From Fischerella sp. CENA71 (GTDB lineage: Bacteria; Cyanobacteriota; Cyanobacteriia; Cyanobacteriales; Nostocaceae): a stretch of 64,000 nucleotides of DNA. The DNA is taken from assembly GCA_024239075.1 (NCBI GenBank), contig JANBVI010000079.1, forward strand, positions 1 to 64,000, given 5' to 3'. Below the pieces are notes generated by a model. The model was not told the DNA's origin. It worked only from the letters and a program-made list of their open reading frames with translations, and made no database searches. A program made the position numbers and the translations under genes. Below, in pieces: positions 63,900 to 64,000 of the stretch (its first letter is position 1; each line of letters opens with the position of its first letter).

Positions 63900-64000
63900 A
63901 TGCCTAGAACACCTAATGAATACGCAGTACACTTACTAATGACAAGTGGTCATCGAGAAGAGGTGCGGTTTCCAACGATTCAGGATTTTCAAAAGTGGTA
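63900..64000 (+). CDS. Conserved cyanobacterial small protein (5' part only)
   Basis: An ATG at 63900 opens a frame that runs to the window end: MPRTPNEYAVHLLMTSGHR, then EEVRFPTIQDFQKW. I recognise this as the start of a conserved cyanobacterial protein family of under 100 residues and unknown function. The frame is cut after 33 codons. No clear ribosome-binding site is visible. Its position right after the RNA candidate may help identify the locus in complete genomes. Confidence 0.7.
   Translation, partial: MPRTPNEYAVHLLMTSGHREEVRFPTIQDFQKW

Noticed and set aside
63715-63939. 74-codon frame before the final gene
   Set aside because: It begins in repeat DNA (CCCTTGTCCCC) and overlaps the conserved start of the gene at 63900 in another frame.
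1-64000. tRNA, rRNA, tmRNA or RNase P RNA genes
   Set aside because: I looked through the spacers for T-loop GTTCGAATC-type motifs and conserved RNA cores and saw none that hold up.

Overview
The window comes from a cyanobacterium, most likely a filamentous Nostocales-type (possibly heterocystous) species. The evidence is the genes for oxygenic photosynthesis and cyanobacterial physiology (ndhB, a PetP-type b6f subunit, chlG, btpA, a PucC-family carrier, a VKOR-thioredoxin fusion, a plant-type glgA), very frequent HIP1-type GCGATCGC palindromes, and AT-rich spacers filled with short dispersed repeats (runs such as GGGATCGGGGA, TCATTTGTCATT, TGACTATTGAC and GTTATCAGT) typical of large Nostocales genomes. 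No rRNA, tRNA, CRISPR array or intact transposase gene was found.

Layout. 1-1123: tail of an unknown gene translationally coupled to an AAA+ ATPase of the SpoVK/CbbX type. 1275-3466: ndhB and an RRM RNA-binding protein. 4202-7944: a small conserved protein, an orphan hairpin resembling an IS200/IS605 end, and topA. 8378-12970: a 45-residue protein overlapping the aroQ region, aroQ, a degenerate ADP-ribosylglycohydrolase-like protein, and a PgpH-like HD membrane phosphodiesterase. 13041-16831: glgA, hemC and a diacylglycerol-kinase-like protein. 17701-22007: a membrane Ser/Thr kinase next to a membrane-anchored phosphate-binding-like protein, a small coiled-coil protein, an SLH protein and a Uma2 nuclease.

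22074-38886 is one long leftward polysaccharide locus. Its first genes are an ABC-2 permease (Wzm type) and an ATPase with a C-terminal extension (Wzt type). They are followed by a coiled-coil methyltransferase resembling a chain-length terminator, a three-domain GT4-GT4-methyltransferase, further glycosyltransferases and GDP-mannose 4,6-dehydratase. Embedded in it is a trio (membrane-bound GT2, multi-spanning GT-C-like protein, 4-TM EamA-type protein) that looks like a lipid-linked periplasmic glycosylation module. I infer that the locus makes and exports an ABC-dependent, probably fucose/rhamnose/deoxysugar-containing O-antigen or capsule.

39328-57347 is a housekeeping and photosynthesis region: petP-like, a Get3/ArsA-like ATPase with an eroded P-loop, chlG, an alcohol dehydrogenase, a ChaN-like protein, an inositol monophosphatase, a PucC-family carrier, an aldo/keto reductase, a DEAD-box helicase, rimO, btpA, VKOR-thioredoxin, nadB and tatC. 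57501-61627: a seven-unit 20-bp tandem repeat supplies the stop codon of a large hybrid histidine kinase whose linkers appear to be made of dispersed-repeat DNA. 62136-64000: a conserved cyanobacterial protein with a possible TIR-like half, a MITE-like repeat, a strongly folded ~173-nt RNA candidate resembling 6S RNA, and the start of a conserved cyanobacterial gene cut by the window edge.

The most worthwhile leads are the rod-like RNA candidate at 63198-63370, the MITE-like family with terminal ATACCA motifs, the Get3-like ATPase with a broken P-loop, the polysaccharide locus with its fused and rearranged enzymes, and the tandem repeat at the kinase stop codon.
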